From Phycisphaerales bacterium (GTDB lineage: Bacteria > Planctomycetota > Phycisphaerae > Phycisphaerales > SM1A02), in NCBI GenBank assembly GCA_009691805.1, contig SIAK01000003.1, positions 1 to 64,000 of the forward strand: a stretch of DNA of 64,000 bases, written 5' to 3'. A program made the translations under genes and the position numbers. The notes under the pieces are model-generated. The model did no database searches, had not been told where the DNA came from, and saw only the letters and a program-made list of their open reading frames with translations. Within the stretch, counting starts at the first letter, position 1; the number at the start of each line of letters is the position of its first letter. This document shows positions 19,801 through 29,429 of the stretch, piece by piece.

Positions 19801-20734
19801 CGAGTCGATAGATATGGTCGCCCCATTGGAAAACCATTTCGCCTGCGCCATCGGTGTCAGGGCCGATCGCACTCCATTTCACATCCGTGCCTTTAAAGTG
19901 CGTGATTTGCTCGGTGTTTCCGCTGTCGAGGTCGTAGGCGAAAACATTGAGGACGTTCGTGTCTTTCGCACTGCGATCGGAAAGAAAATACACCCTGCGT
20001 CCGTGCCACATCGGAAGCGTGTCTGTGCCTTCCCAATCCGTGATGCGCTTGGACTCGTTCGTCTTGATGTTGTAGACCAAAACATCTGTCGCCATACCGC
20101 CGCGATACCGCTTCCACGTTCGCGTGTCGGTGGAGTGCGGCGTGTACGCGAGCCATTCGCCCGTGCGATCAAGTGAGCCATTCGCGCCGTAGGGCACGGG
20201 CAACTGCGTCGGCAATCCGCCTGTCGCGTTCACGGTGTAGAGCTTCTGCGCGCGCGCGAGTCCTTCAAGCGCACTCGACGCGAGAATGAGCGACTTGCCA
20301 TCCGCAGTCCAATCACAGAGCGACTCCGCGCTTGGGTGATGCGTCACGCGTTGCGGAACGCCGCCACGGATTGGAAGTGTGTAGATGTCGGCAGCGGAGT
20401 CGTAGTTGCCGCGAAACGCGATCGATTTGCCATCGGGCGAGAAGCGTGGCGACCCTTCAAATCCCGCAGGATTTGCGATGGGTTGGGCGACGCCGCCATC
20501 TTTGTCGACGAGCCAAAGATCGTTGCCATAGACGAAGACAATCGAGTCCTTTGAGATATCGGGATAGCGGCAGAGACCCGATGTCCCTTGCGCACTGCTG
20601 AAACTTGCTGCGGAACACGCGACAAGCGCGGCAAAGGCGCGCGTGAAAAACTGACTGCGAGAGTTGGCGAATTGACGACGGGTCGGAGTCGAAAACGACT
20701 CAGCGAGAGGTGCATCCATAGGCGAAGAGTACAT
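16847..20734 (-). CDS. Tricorn-type protease (TolB-like propellers, PDZ, S41 peptidase)
   Basis: FVYGNDLWLVDKDGG, GKSIAFRGNYDSAADIYTLPI, WRIMRDYFYDPGMHQVDW, LLIDDRWNGGGQIPTRFIELLDRP, LINGLAGSGGDMFPW. Confidence 0.93.
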   Translation of the reverse strand: MYSSPMDAPLAESFSTPTRRQFANSRSQFFTRAFAALVACSAASFSSAQGTSGLCRYPDISKDSIVFVYGNDLWLVDKDGGVAQPIANPAGFEGSPRFSPDGKSIAFRGNYDSAADIYTLPIRGGVPQRVTHHPSAESLCDWTADGKSLILASSALEGLARAQKLYTVNATGGLPTQLPVPYGANGSLDRTGEWLAYTPHSTDTRTWKRYRGGMATDVLVYNIKTNESKRITDWEGTDTLPMWHGRRVYFLSDRSAKDTNVLNVFAYDLDSGNTEQITHFKGTDVKWSAIGPDTDGAGEMVFQWGDHIYRLDLATKQSVPVEITVPGDRDSLRATTVDAAKDMQGSSISPSGKRVAVVARGDIWSAPAENGTPRNLTRTDSIFERNAAWSPDGKTIAYFSDATGEYELYTMGADLKSADGKISASPEQPKQITKGGSAFRTAITWTPDSKSVVLQDKAGNIDLVKLEDGATTHLDRNPEGPRPVDISITHDSRWITWSRSCDQTELEAIYLFDTKEADATKALTQLTSGFFSDSEPMFDRKGDWIVFKSARNFAPKYGDFDTTWVYDSATVLLAVPLKKDFKLPWLPTSDEEGQKEDSKPAAASDATPAAGENARPSGPPAGGRRRRGDMTIAVDPSEFLAQDEKKDAPTQDAAPTAAGDWKGSCKIGEIEIAFTMTLTVAEDGTAKGSSSSEHGAADLSGTFDAATMTLRLTGKLNDQSFEIEATMDGESMTGNMFTTNAEGAREASPFTATRTAKSEKPTDGKGEGAKKESKKEVLIDLDGFEARALQLPAAAGAFGSIGFNDKNELLYGRDGSVRLLDLSEKTLAEKTGAAGSRFDVSADGKKLLLGGRGGASIAGASAGATPKPIVTAPMLSVVQPAHEWKEILTDAWRIMRDYFYDPGMHQVDWPAIRAKYEAMLPAVVTREDLNFLIAEMISELNVGHAYLQGGGDVEEVDNRTVGLLGATFAPATKEDGSPAAAWKLAKFFHGGAFDSDARSPLQAQGLGVTEGDFLLAVNGVAIDPNEDPWAPFVGLAGKSVVLTVSKKAVLDADAKDIVVTTIASEDNLHYRDWVESKRRMVEELSGGKIGYIYVPNTGTDGQTELVRQFFGQRTKPSLLIDDRWNGGGQIPTRFIELLDRPVTNFWARRDARDYAWPPDGHRGPMAMLINGLAGSGGDMFPWLFKANKLGSIIGTRTWGGLVGISGNPGLLDGGTISVPTFGFYESDGTWGVEGHGVDPDIEVLDDPALMVGGKDPQVEKAVEVLMQQLGEHPYKPTPKPTYPNRSGMGLPAADH

Positions 20735-20856
20735 GGGCACCGCACGACGCGTTGCACGAAGCGCCTGCAAAATTGCACGATGGGTCCTCGCCCCGAACAC
20801 TGTGATCCACCCATGACAAAGGGATCGCAGTGACGCGATCCCTTCGTACAAACCAA

Positions 20857-20943
20857 CGGTGGAGAAGGGATTCGAACCCTTGAAACCCTTACGGGTTTAC
20901 CAGTTTTCAAGACTGGTGCGTTCAACCACTCTGCCACCCCACC
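20857..20943 (-). tRNA. tRNA-Ser(UGA)
   Basis: Reverse complement GGTGGGGTGGCAGAGTGGTTGAACGCACCAGTCTTGAAAACTGG...GGGTTCGAATCCCTTCTCCACC; anticodon TGA, long variable arm. Confidence 0.95.
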
Positions 20944-21002
20944 TGAGGGTTTCGGATGGTAGCAAAGAAGGATGTGTGCGCGGTCGGATTCGCTCGCGTC
21001 CC

Positions 21003-23696
21003 TCACGCATACGGAACATGGTCAGTCCCGATCGCGGGTTGTTGATGTGGGGCGGAGGGGTCGCCGAGGCGTCGGGGCAGTGTCAACTTCGCGATGACTG
21101 CACTCCAACCAGTTTGATGCGACGCTCCGCAACCGCGACCGGTATCGCCGTCGAAGTACTCATAGAAATTGATGAGTGTCTTGAGCGTTGGATCGTGCGC
21201 GATCGATGGATGCACATTCATGCACGGGCGCACACCGTCGGCTCCTGGAAGAAAGAGCGAGGAGAGGCGTCGCACAATCTCATCCGCTGCATCAAGAATC
21301 GTGATGTTCTTTCCACTGCCCACTGGGTACTCGAGTTTGAAATCATCCCCGTAGTAGTGATGGAATTTTTGCAAACTCTCGACGAGCAAGAAGTTGATCG
21401 GAAGCCACACGGGGCCGCGCCAATTGGAGTTTCCTCCGAAGAGTCCGCTGCGACTTTCCGCAGGTTCATAGCGCACGGTATGTGCTGCATGCTCCGCCCA
21501 AAACACGAATGGACGATCGCGCAAATCGGCGGACATACTTCGAATGCCGTAGGGCGAGAGGAAGTGCGTTTCATCAAGTGCCTTGCGGAGTAGCGCTTTC
21601 ATGCGATGTCCGCGCAGCAACGAAAGCAATCGACGATCGCCGCGACCTGGTTCCGTCCATCGCGAGACGAGTCCCGCGAGTTCAGGTCGTTCTTTCAGAT
21701 ACCACTCGAGCCGCGCGCGGAACACGGGCAGACGCTCAAGCACTTCCGGTTCAATCGTCTCGACGCAGAACAGGGGCATCAATCCGACGATCGAAAACAG
21801 CTTCAGTGGAATGAGTTTGCCATCGGGCATCTCAATCATGTCGAAGTAGAAGCCTTCTTCCTCATCCCAGAGTCCTTGTCCCAGTCCGACGGAACTCATC
21901 GCCTCTGCGATCTGCAGGAAGTGTTCGAAGAACTTCGCCGCGAGGTCTTGATAGAACGGACGATCGTGCGCGAGTTCGAGCGCCATCTTCATCATGGTGA
22001 GCGCGAACATCGCCATCCAACTTGTGCCGTCCGCTTGACGTAACCGCCCACCAGTGGGCAACGGCTGCGAACGATCAAACACTCCGACATTGTCGAGCCC
22101 GAGGAATCCGCCTTCGAAAATGTTTCGCCCATCCGCATCTTTGCGGTTCACCCACCAGGTGAAGTTCATCAACAATCGATTGAAGATCAACGCGAGAAAG
22201 TCCAGGTCTTCGACACCGTTGGCGCGGCGATCGATTTGATAGACGCGCATCGCAGCCCATGCGTGAATCGGCGGATTCACATCACCGAACGCCCACTCGT
22301 ACGCAGGGATCGCGCCGTTTGGATGCATGTAGTGATCGGTGACAATTTTCTTGAGTTGCTCTTTGGCGAAATTCGCATCAATGGGCGCGATCGCAACGCA
22401 GTGAAAACAGAGATCCCATGCGGCAAACCACGGGTATTCCCAAGTGTCCGGCATCGAGAGCACGCTCGACGCAGAGAGATGCGACCACTCGTGATTGCGA
22501 CCGGTCTTGCGCGCGGCTGGCGGAGGTGGTTGGGTCGGATCGCCTTTGATCCAGCGTCGCACGTCGTATTCGTAGTACTGCTTACTCCACAGCACTCCCG
22601 CCCATGCTTGTCGTTGCATGCGAGCAACTTCAGGATTGGGATCGAGTGCTTGAAGAATCTCGTAATACTCATCCGCCTCATTGAGCCGTTCTTCAATGAC
22701 AGCTGCGGCTGCTTCAATCGGGAACGGTGTGTGCTCAGGCGCGAGCGTGATGTCAATCGTGTGGCGACCACCTGCAGGAATCGTGAGTCGATGCAAGATC
22801 GCAGCCTTCGTGCCGCGCATCGCGGGATTCACTGCATCGAGCTTGCCTTCCACCACGCAATCATGGATGCCATCTTTGAAGAAGCGACCATTGCGAGCCT
22901 CGCCGAAGTGTCGCACTCCATTCGTGTCGTTCTCGCAGAAGAGTTGCGTTGCGCTCGGATCGTGGCGCACGACGTAACTGCCGAGCGTCGCATGTCGCGC
23001 GATGATCGAACCAGGCTCTGTTCCACGTTCAAGAGTTGGTCGCGCTTCATTCGACCACGACCATGTGTTGCGGAAGAAGACTTGCGGCAGCAACTGCAGT
23101 TCCGCGGGATCAGGACCGCGATTGACGACCTCGATGCGCAAGACGGTCTCGTCGGAGCCGCGCTTTGCATACGAGATCCAAACCTCGAAGAAGCGTTTTT
23201 CATCGAGAATTCCAGTGTCGGCAAGTTCGAACTCATCGTCCGCTTTCGTGCGGCGTTTGTTTTCCTCCACGAGCGCTGCGTAGGGAAACGCAGTCTGCGG
23301 ATAGACGTACATCATGCGATTCCACGCATGACTCGGCACGGCATCTTCGTGAAACCAATACTCCTTCACGTCTTCGCCGTGATTGCCTTCTTCATTCACG
23401 AGACCGAAGAGGCGTTCTTTGAGAATCGCGTCTTTGCCATTCCACATCGCAACACTCAAACAGAGATGGCAATCTTTGTTCGACCAGCCACCGATGCCAT
23501 CTTCGCCCCAGCGATACGCACGACTGCGCGCGTCATCGTGGGGGAAGTAACTCCATGCACTTCCATCGGGCGAGTAATCCTCGCGCACGGTTCCCCATTG
23601 TCGCTCTGACAGAAATGGTCCCCAACGCCGCCAGAGATGGCGGTCGTCGTTGTTGAGCATCCGTGCGCGTTCAGAAGTCGTCATGCAGTTGGGCAC
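21003..23696 (-). CDS. Glucosidase of GH63/MGH1-like type
   Basis: FLSERQWGTVREDYSPDGSAWSYFPHDDARSRAYRWGEDGIGGWSN, WFAAWDLCFHCVAIAPIDANFAKEQL, GGNSNWRGPVWLPINFLLVESL. Confidence 0.9.
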   Translation of the reverse strand: MPNCMTTSERARMLNNDDRHLWRRWGPFLSERQWGTVREDYSPDGSAWSYFPHDDARSRAYRWGEDGIGGWSNKDCHLCLSVAMWNGKDAILKERLFGLVNEEGNHGEDVKEYWFHEDAVPSHAWNRMMYVYPQTAFPYAALVEENKRRTKADDEFELADTGILDEKRFFEVWISYAKRGSDETVLRIEVVNRGPDPAELQLLPQVFFRNTWSWSNEARPTLERGTEPGSIIARHATLGSYVVRHDPSATQLFCENDTNGVRHFGEARNGRFFKDGIHDCVVEGKLDAVNPAMRGTKAAILHRLTIPAGGRHTIDITLAPEHTPFPIEAAAAVIEERLNEADEYYEILQALDPNPEVARMQRQAWAGVLWSKQYYEYDVRRWIKGDPTQPPPPAARKTGRNHEWSHLSASSVLSMPDTWEYPWFAAWDLCFHCVAIAPIDANFAKEQLKKIVTDHYMHPNGAIPAYEWAFGDVNPPIHAWAAMRVYQIDRRANGVEDLDFLALIFNRLLMNFTWWVNRKDADGRNIFEGGFLGLDNVGVFDRSQPLPTGGRLRQADGTSWMAMFALTMMKMALELAHDRPFYQDLAAKFFEHFLQIAEAMSSVGLGQGLWDEEEGFYFDMIEMPDGKLIPLKLFSIVGLMPLFCVETIEPEVLERLPVFRARLEWYLKERPELAGLVSRWTEPGRGDRRLLSLLRGHRMKALLRKALDETHFLSPYGIRSMSADLRDRPFVFWAEHAAHTVRYEPAESRSGLFGGNSNWRGPVWLPINFLLVESLQKFHHYYGDDFKLEYPVGSGKNITILDAADEIVRRLSSLFLPGADGVRPCMNVHPSIAHDPTLKTLINFYEYFDGDTGRGCGASHQTGWSAVIAKLTLPRRLGDPSAPHQQPAIGTDHVPYA

Positions 23697-25813
23697 TCGT
23701 CGCGGACTATGGCAATCTTTGGATTCTCCGCGACATCAAGCACATGATGCAAGTCTGGGAAGCGTGCGAGCAACTCCAGTGGCGCCGCGACGCTCCACGC
23801 CTGCGCGAAACATCCTCGCGCTCGGAATGGTGCTTCCGCATCACGCACTTCCGAGATGCTGCCGATGCAACCGTCGCGCAGTTGCGTTCGAAATGCGAAG
23901 GCGATGCCTCGCACGAAAACGTTTTCGCGTCGGAGCCGCCAGTGAGAACTCACGAGCAGCAGCAGCAGGAACGGCCACGAAGTTCCTTGGTGGTAGGCCC
24001 GATCGCGCGTCGCTTGATCGCCGAGGTATAGCCGTGCATAGCGCGGATCTTGCGGCGAAAGCGTGCGCACGCCGTACGGAGTCAAGAGATCGCGAAGTGC
24101 AACCTTGAGCACAGCGCGCGCGCGATCTTCGGAGAGAATTGGGAAACGTAATCCGGTCGCGAAGAGTTGGTTTGGTCGAATCGACGCGTCGTGACCATCA
24201 AGCCGCACGGATTCGGGAAGGTCATTGTCCTCTGTGTCGAGAACATCGAAGAGGCAACCATCGCGCGTGTTCCAGAAGCGTTCGAATCCACGCTGTGTTG
24301 CGTCTGCGAGCGCTCGCAAGGGAGCAGGATCTTTTCCAACGCGCGCGGCGATCGCCTCAAGTCCGCGCAAACCTTCATGCCAGAGCACGCTCAGCTCGAC
24401 AGGTTTGCCTCGTCGCGGTGTCACGACGTAGTCGCCGATGCGCGCGTCCATCCATGTCAACTGCACGCCTGCTTGCGATGCGTGCACAAGTCCATCGTCA
24501 TGCACGCGCACGCCGTTCGCTGTTCCGTTCGTGTACGCCGCGATGATCTCTTCTGCTTTGGGCCAGAGTTCGCGCGCGAACACGAGATCATCGGACTGTT
24601 CAACGGTGCGACAGAACGCACCGAGAAAAATCATCGGCGCATCGGCACTGTTGTATTCCGCGACACCTGTGCGATCAGGGAATCGATTCGGCAGGAGCCC
24701 ATCGCGCAGGTGTTCGGCGAAAGTGCGGAGCACAAGCTTCGCGTCCTCGAGCCTTCCGGTTGCAAGAAGCAGTCCAGGGAGCGAGAGCATCGCGTCGCGT
24801 CCCCAGTCTTCAAACCACGGGAATCCTGCGAGAATCGAGCGTCCGTCACGACCGCCTTCGCGTGCGCGAGCGACGATGAACTGATCTGCCGCGAGCACGA
24901 GTTGACGCGACGTGGGACCGCTGACCGTGTGACCAGCTGCGTCATACAGCGATGCGCTGCGTGCGCGCGCTGCCGCGAGGAGATGCGTTGCGGACGCATT
25001 CGAAATCGGCGCAGTGGAAACAGCGAGTGACGATTCGCTTCCCGCGCAGAGCGTCACCGGAATCTCGAGCGCATGAAAACTCGACGCGAGAAAATCGTAT
25101 CCACGAGCAGCTTCTTCTTCGAGGCGGAAATTTCGCCACCAACCGCCCCTGACTTCCATCGCGATTGCGGGCGACGCGCTCGGAGTGCAGCTTGACGTCA
25201 CGATGAGTGTGGACGGCGTGGCTGCGTGTTCGTTGGCCGGAAGGGTGATCGTCGCGCGATTTTTCTCGAGTCGCAGCGTGGGCATCCAATGTGCGGTCGG
25301 ATCAAGCGCGTGAAAATCGCGATGCTCCACGAAGAGTGACGTCGTCAGTGTGATCGGCGCAGTCGTCTCACGAAGTGCGTAGCAGATCGCGAAACCAGCG
25401 CAGTCAGGAAGCGACACGATGCGTCGTTCGAGCGTGCATCCGTTGACCTTGAAGGTCCATGTGGGAATGCCATCTTCAAGCGCGAAGCTGATGAGACTGT
25501 CGTTGGCATTCGGTGCGATCGTGCCATCCGCCCATCGCGAACTCACGAGCGGAAACTTCATATCGCCCATCGTGATCGTTTCGAGCACGAACGGCACAAG
25601 CATGCGACGCGCGACAGGTGGTTGCGTCGCGTGCACGAACAGTCCGTGGTATCGACGCGTGCGAATGCCAGAAAGTGTGCCGCACGCGAATCCGCCGAGT
25701 CCGTCGGTCGCGAGCCATTCAAGATCCGTCGCGCGATCGAGTGATTGCACATCGGATCGCGAGAGCAGGGGATAAGGGGGGTAGAGCGGTTCGTTGCCCA
25801 TTGCTCGATCCAA
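23681..25813 (-). CDS. Amylo-alpha-1,6-glucosidase / glycogen debranching-type enzyme
   Basis: EWLATDGLGGFACGTLSGIRTRRYHGLFVHA; AGFPWFEDWGRDAMLSLPGLLLATGR; GTSWPFLLLLL. Confidence 0.92.
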   Translation of the reverse strand: MDRAMGNEPLYPPYPLLSRSDVQSLDRATDLEWLATDGLGGFACGTLSGIRTRRYHGLFVHATQPPVARRMLVPFVLETITMGDMKFPLVSSRWADGTIAPNANDSLISFALEDGIPTWTFKVNGCTLERRIVSLPDCAGFAICYALRETTAPITLTTSLFVEHRDFHALDPTAHWMPTLRLEKNRATITLPANEHAATPSTLIVTSSCTPSASPAIAMEVRGGWWRNFRLEEEAARGYDFLASSFHALEIPVTLCAGSESSLAVSTAPISNASATHLLAAARARSASLYDAAGHTVSGPTSRQLVLAADQFIVARAREGGRDGRSILAGFPWFEDWGRDAMLSLPGLLLATGRLEDAKLVLRTFAEHLRDGLLPNRFPDRTGVAEYNSADAPMIFLGAFCRTVEQSDDLVFARELWPKAEEIIAAYTNGTANGVRVHDDGLVHASQAGVQLTWMDARIGDYVVTPRRGKPVELSVLWHEGLRGLEAIAARVGKDPAPLRALADATQRGFERFWNTRDGCLFDVLDTEDNDLPESVRLDGHDASIRPNQLFATGLRFPILSEDRARAVLKVALRDLLTPYGVRTLSPQDPRYARLYLGDQATRDRAYHQGTSWPFLLLLLVSSHWRLRRENVFVRGIAFAFRTQLRDGCIGSISEVRDAEAPFRARGCFAQAWSVAAPLELLARFPDLHHVLDVAENPKIAIVRDECPTA

Positions 25814-25860
25814 CGCGAAGTTGCGGAGTTACAGAGTACTCGCAGCAATCCAAAACTGGC

Positions 25861-26982
25861 TTACAGCATTGGGGCAAGTTCGAAGATCGAACCGAGAATT
25901 GGGCGCGCGCCCCATTTCGTTGATTGTGAATCACCGAATACGAGTGCCGTGTGTGGATCGACGAATGCGGAGCAATGTCCAACGCGCAAGAGTTGCCTTG
26001 CTTCGAGGAGCGGAAGGCGCACGCGAAAAATGCCTTCCTTCGGGGCATGCTCTATGTGCGTCGCGATCAGTTCTGCGCCGAGCGCTGCCGGTTCGAGGTC
26101 GTGCAGGCGCAGCGCGATTGCACGGTGCGAAGAAGTTGATGCAGTTGGCGGGATGAGCCAATCGTTCGGACGAACGCCAAGGAACTGCGTGCGACCATCG
26201 AGCGTGACGGGAGCGATGCAGGGCGCGTCGTCGCCGAGCAATGCAGCCACTGCGCTGTCACAGGGGCGCGCGAGAAGGTCCGCCGTCAACGCGCACTGTC
26301 GAAGCTGGCTCTGCACGAGCACCGCGATATGTGTCGCGATTGCGAGGGCATCCGTGATGTCATGCGTTGCGATGATCGCGGCGCTGTTGCGGTGCGCGAG
26401 TGATGTGCGGATGGATTGTCGGAGCGCGAGTCGGAGTGGCCGATCGAGATTCGCGAACGGCTCATCGAGGAGCACGACCGAGCCTTGACGAATCAACGCG
26501 CGCGCGATCGCGCAACGGCGGCGTTCACCTGAAGAAAGTGTCGGGACGGCGCGATCGAGGAGCGGAGTGATTTCCAACTCTTGCGCGATTGCTTCGACGG
26601 CGATGCCTCGCAACGCGGCAGATTCGCCACACTGTGTCGAGTAGGGAATCCGCGCGCTGTCGATGTTTTCACGCACGGACAAGTGCTCATGCAAGAGCGC
26701 GTCATCAAAGGCAAATCCGAGTGCGCGCGCGTGTGGCGGGTGCCTCGAAACGTCCGTTCCTTCAATGCGTACTTCACCCTCACAAGCGCAAAGCCCCGCA
26801 ATGGCTCGCAGCAATGTGCTCTTGCCTGCGCCACTTGCGCCAAGCAGCGCCATGATGGATTGACGAGGAACCTCGAGATGCACGCGATCAAGAATGGGCG
26901 CGCTGCGTTGCGGCAGATGAACAGACAGCGCATGCGTCGAGAGCGCGAATGGAGATGCAGGTTGCGGGACTGGAGTCGTCAC
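25861..26982 (-). CDS. ABC transporter ATP-binding protein
   Basis: Walker A LGASGAGKSTLLRAIAG, signature LSSGERRRCAIARAL, Walker B VVLLDEPFANLD. Confidence 0.93.
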   Translation of the reverse strand: MTTPVPQPASPFALSTHALSVHLPQRSAPILDRVHLEVPRQSIMALLGASGAGKSTLLRAIAGLCACEGEVRIEGTDVSRHPPHARALGFAFDDALLHEHLSVRENIDSARIPYSTQCGESAALRGIAVEAIAQELEITPLLDRAVPTLSSGERRRCAIARALIRQGSVVLLDEPFANLDRPLRLALRQSIRTSLAHRNSAAIIATHDITDALAIATHIAVLVQSQLRQCALTADLLARPCDSAVAALLGDDAPCIAPVTLDGRTQFLGVRPNDWLIPPTASTSSHRAIALRLHDLEPAALGAELIATHIEHAPKEGIFRVRLPLLEARQLLRVGHCSAFVDPHTALVFGDSQSTKWGARPILGSIFELAPML

Positions 26983-26997
26983 CAGAACTCCTGACGT

Positions 26998-28114
26998 TTA
27001 GAGTTTCAGATCGCGTTCGGTGCGTCTTCGCTTCAGCTCTGCGTCGATGAATCCCCACAGCGCTCCATTGAGCACCGTCATGGGATTGCCCACCTCATGA
27101 CCGGTGCGATGATCCTTCACGCGATTGTCGTAGAAGACATAACTGCGAATCTGATTACCCCAGTCGCGCGTGACCTTGCCTCCGGTTGCCGTTGCGATTT
27201 CTGCAATGCGTCGCTCTTCTTCGAGCTGTTCGAGTTTCGCGCGCAAGACCGTAAACGCCTGCTTGCGATTCTGCGGCTGCTCGCGAAACGTACTCGCAAC
27301 AACCTGAATGCCTGTAGGAATGTGCGTGAGTCGAATCGCGCTTGCGACCTTGTTCACGTTCTGACCACCGGGACCACTCGCGCGCACGAACGGAGTGACC
27401 TCGACATCCTTTTCAGGAATCTCGAAATCCACTTCTTCAAACTCTGGCGTCACGTCGACGGTTGCGAAACTCGTCTGGCGCTTCCCTTCTGCATTGAAAG
27501 GCGAAACGCGCGCGAGTCGATGTGCGCCGCGCTCACAACTGAGATAGCCGTAGGCGAAGAGTCCTGAGATGCGATAGCCCACTTCGCTCACGCCTGCTTC
27601 GGCGCCTGCGTTGCGATGCAATTCCTCGATCTTCCATCCCATTTCCTCGAAGAAATAGAGGTACATGCGCTCGAGCATGCCCGCCCAGTCTTCCGCTTCT
27701 GTGCCGCCCGCGCCCGCTTGAATCGTGAAGAAGCAGTTGCGGTGATCGTGCTTGGCGCCGAGGAGCGATTGCTGTTCGACTTTCTCCATCTGCGCGAGCA
27801 GATTGAAGAGTGCCTCGTCCACTTCGAGGAGAAGCGCCTTGTCGTTGCCTTCCTTCGCGAGTTCGTATCCGACCTGTGCATCTTCGAAGATGCGCGAAAC
27901 TTCTTCGAGCGGTTCGATTTGTGCGCGAACAACCTTCAGCGCTTCGATTGTTTTCTGCGCTTCCTTTTGATTGCTCCAAAAATCCTCGGCGCTCAGCCGT
28001 TCGTTCAAGAGTCGTCGCGTCTCTGCTTTGCCATCAAAGTTAAAGAGAGTCGCGAATCGTCAAAATGCGCGCCTCGAGATCTTGGAGAATGGGTTGGTGG
28101 GCGTCGAAGTGCAT
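26998..28114 (-). CDS. prfB: Peptide chain release factor 2, expressed by apparent +1 frameshift
   Basis: GGQNVNKVASAIRLTHIPTGIQV; N-terminal segment MHFDAHQPILQDLEARILTIRDSL lies in another frame (28114..28043) and rejoins at 28041 by skipping one base at CTT-TAA-C. Confidence 0.93.
28039..28045 (-). other. prfB: Programmed +1 frameshift site CTT TAA C in prfB
   Basis: Minus strand ...CGC GAC TCT CTT TAA CTT TGA TGG; the RF2 frame continues as AAC TTT GAT GGC AAA. Confidence 0.75.
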
Positions 28115-28190
28115 GGGGCGCGAATGCTAGCCGAAAGCGGTCGATCCAAGTGCAGCAGCACACGACACGAAACCCGCTACATTTCCCGCG

Positions 28191-29429
28191 ATGCCCGCTA
28201 CGACCGCCATGTTTGTTTCTTCACGAATCGCCTCCATGTCGGAGTCCGCCACACTTGCCGTGGGCGCGAAAGTCGCCGCGGCACGCGCGAAGGGTCACGA
28301 TGTCGTCGCGTTCGCGATGGGCGAGCCAGACTTTGATACGCCTGCGAATATCAAGCAGGCTGCGATCACGGCGCTTGAAAGTGGGATGACGAAGTACGCG
28401 CCGACTGCCGGCGAGAAATCCGCGCGCGAAGTGATCGCGCAGAAGTTGACGCGCGAGAACGGAGTTGCAACGACCTTCGATCAAGTGACGATCACTGCGG
28501 GCGCGAAGCACGCGATCTATATGGCATTGCAAGCGATCATCGAACCAGGCCGTGGTGATGAAGTGTTGTTGCCAACACCGGCGTGGGTTTCCTACAAGCC
28601 GCTCATCGAACTCGCGGGCGCGAAGTGCGTGGAAATCGCGGGCGCGGTGGAGAACGGTTTTCGCATCACGCGCGCGCAACTCGCGAAGTCGATCAACGCG
28701 AAGACTGTGGGCATCGTGTGGAACTCTCCGAGCAATCCTTGCGGGGTCGCGTATCCCGCCGATGAAGTGCGCGCACTGTGCGATGAACTCGCGCTGCACG
28801 AGCGCATCGCGGTCATCAGCGATGAGATTTATGAGAAGCTCATCTTTCCCGAGATTGCGCCGGGACTCACGCATTTGTCTCCGGGTTCGCTCGCATCACT
28901 CGCCTCTCGAACGATCACGGTGAATGGACTGAGTAAGTCGTATGCCATGACAGGCTGGCGCGTTGGCTATCTTGCTGCACCTTTGGGAATGGCGAAGGAA
29001 ATCATCAAGTTGCAGGGACAGATGACGAACTCAATTCCGAGTTTTTTCTATCCTGCGATTGTCGAGGCATTGACGAACAGTGCAGCAGGAGTTGAAACGA
29101 TGCGCGCGCGTTTTGCAGTGCGCGCGAAGCTCATGCACGACGAACTTTCGAGTGTTCCTGCGTTTCGCAACGTCGCGCCGAACGCAGCGTTCTATGCGTT
29201 TCCTGATGTGAGCGCGTACTTCCAGAAAGTTTCTCCCAACGGCGCGCAGATCACCAACGCGCAATCCTTTGCGGACGCGTTGCTTGCCGAGGCGCACGTT
29301 GCAGTCGTGCCTGGTGAAGACTTTGGCGAGTGCGCGCGCGGCAACATTCGGCTGTCCTTTGCGTGCAGCGAAGCGAACATCACGAAGGGCGTTGCGCGTA
29401 TTCGTGATTGGGTTGCGCAGTTGCGTTGA
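28191..29429 (+). CDS. Class I pyridoxal phosphate-dependent aminotransferase (aspartate aminotransferase-like)
   Basis: VVAFAMGEPDFDTPANIKQAA, KYAPTAGEKSAREVIAQKL, TVNGLSKSYAMTGWRVGYLAAP. Confidence 0.93.
   Translation: MPATTAMFVSSRIASMSESATLAVGAKVAAARAKGHDVVAFAMGEPDFDTPANIKQAAITALESGMTKYAPTAGEKSAREVIAQKLTRENGVATTFDQVTITAGAKHAIYMALQAIIEPGRGDEVLLPTPAWVSYKPLIELAGAKCVEIAGAVENGFRITRAQLAKSINAKTVGIVWNSPSNPCGVAYPADEVRALCDELALHERIAVISDEIYEKLIFPEIAPGLTHLSPGSLASLASRTITVNGLSKSYAMTGWRVGYLAAPLGMAKEIIKLQGQMTNSIPSFFYPAIVEALTNSAAGVETMRARFAVRAKLMHDELSSVPAFRNVAPNAAFYAFPDVSAYFQKVSPNGAQITNAQSFADALLAEAHVAVVPGEDFGECARGNIRLSFACSEANITKGVARIRDWVAQLR

Noticed and set aside
22236-23609. 457-aa plus-strand ORF opposite the GH63-like gene
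   Set aside because: Antisense to a strongly conserved enzyme; no recognisable motifs.
28008-28008. TTG at 28008 as the genuine prfB start
   Set aside because: It would drop the conserved RF2 N-terminal helix that is encoded upstream in the other frame; frameshifting explains the data better.
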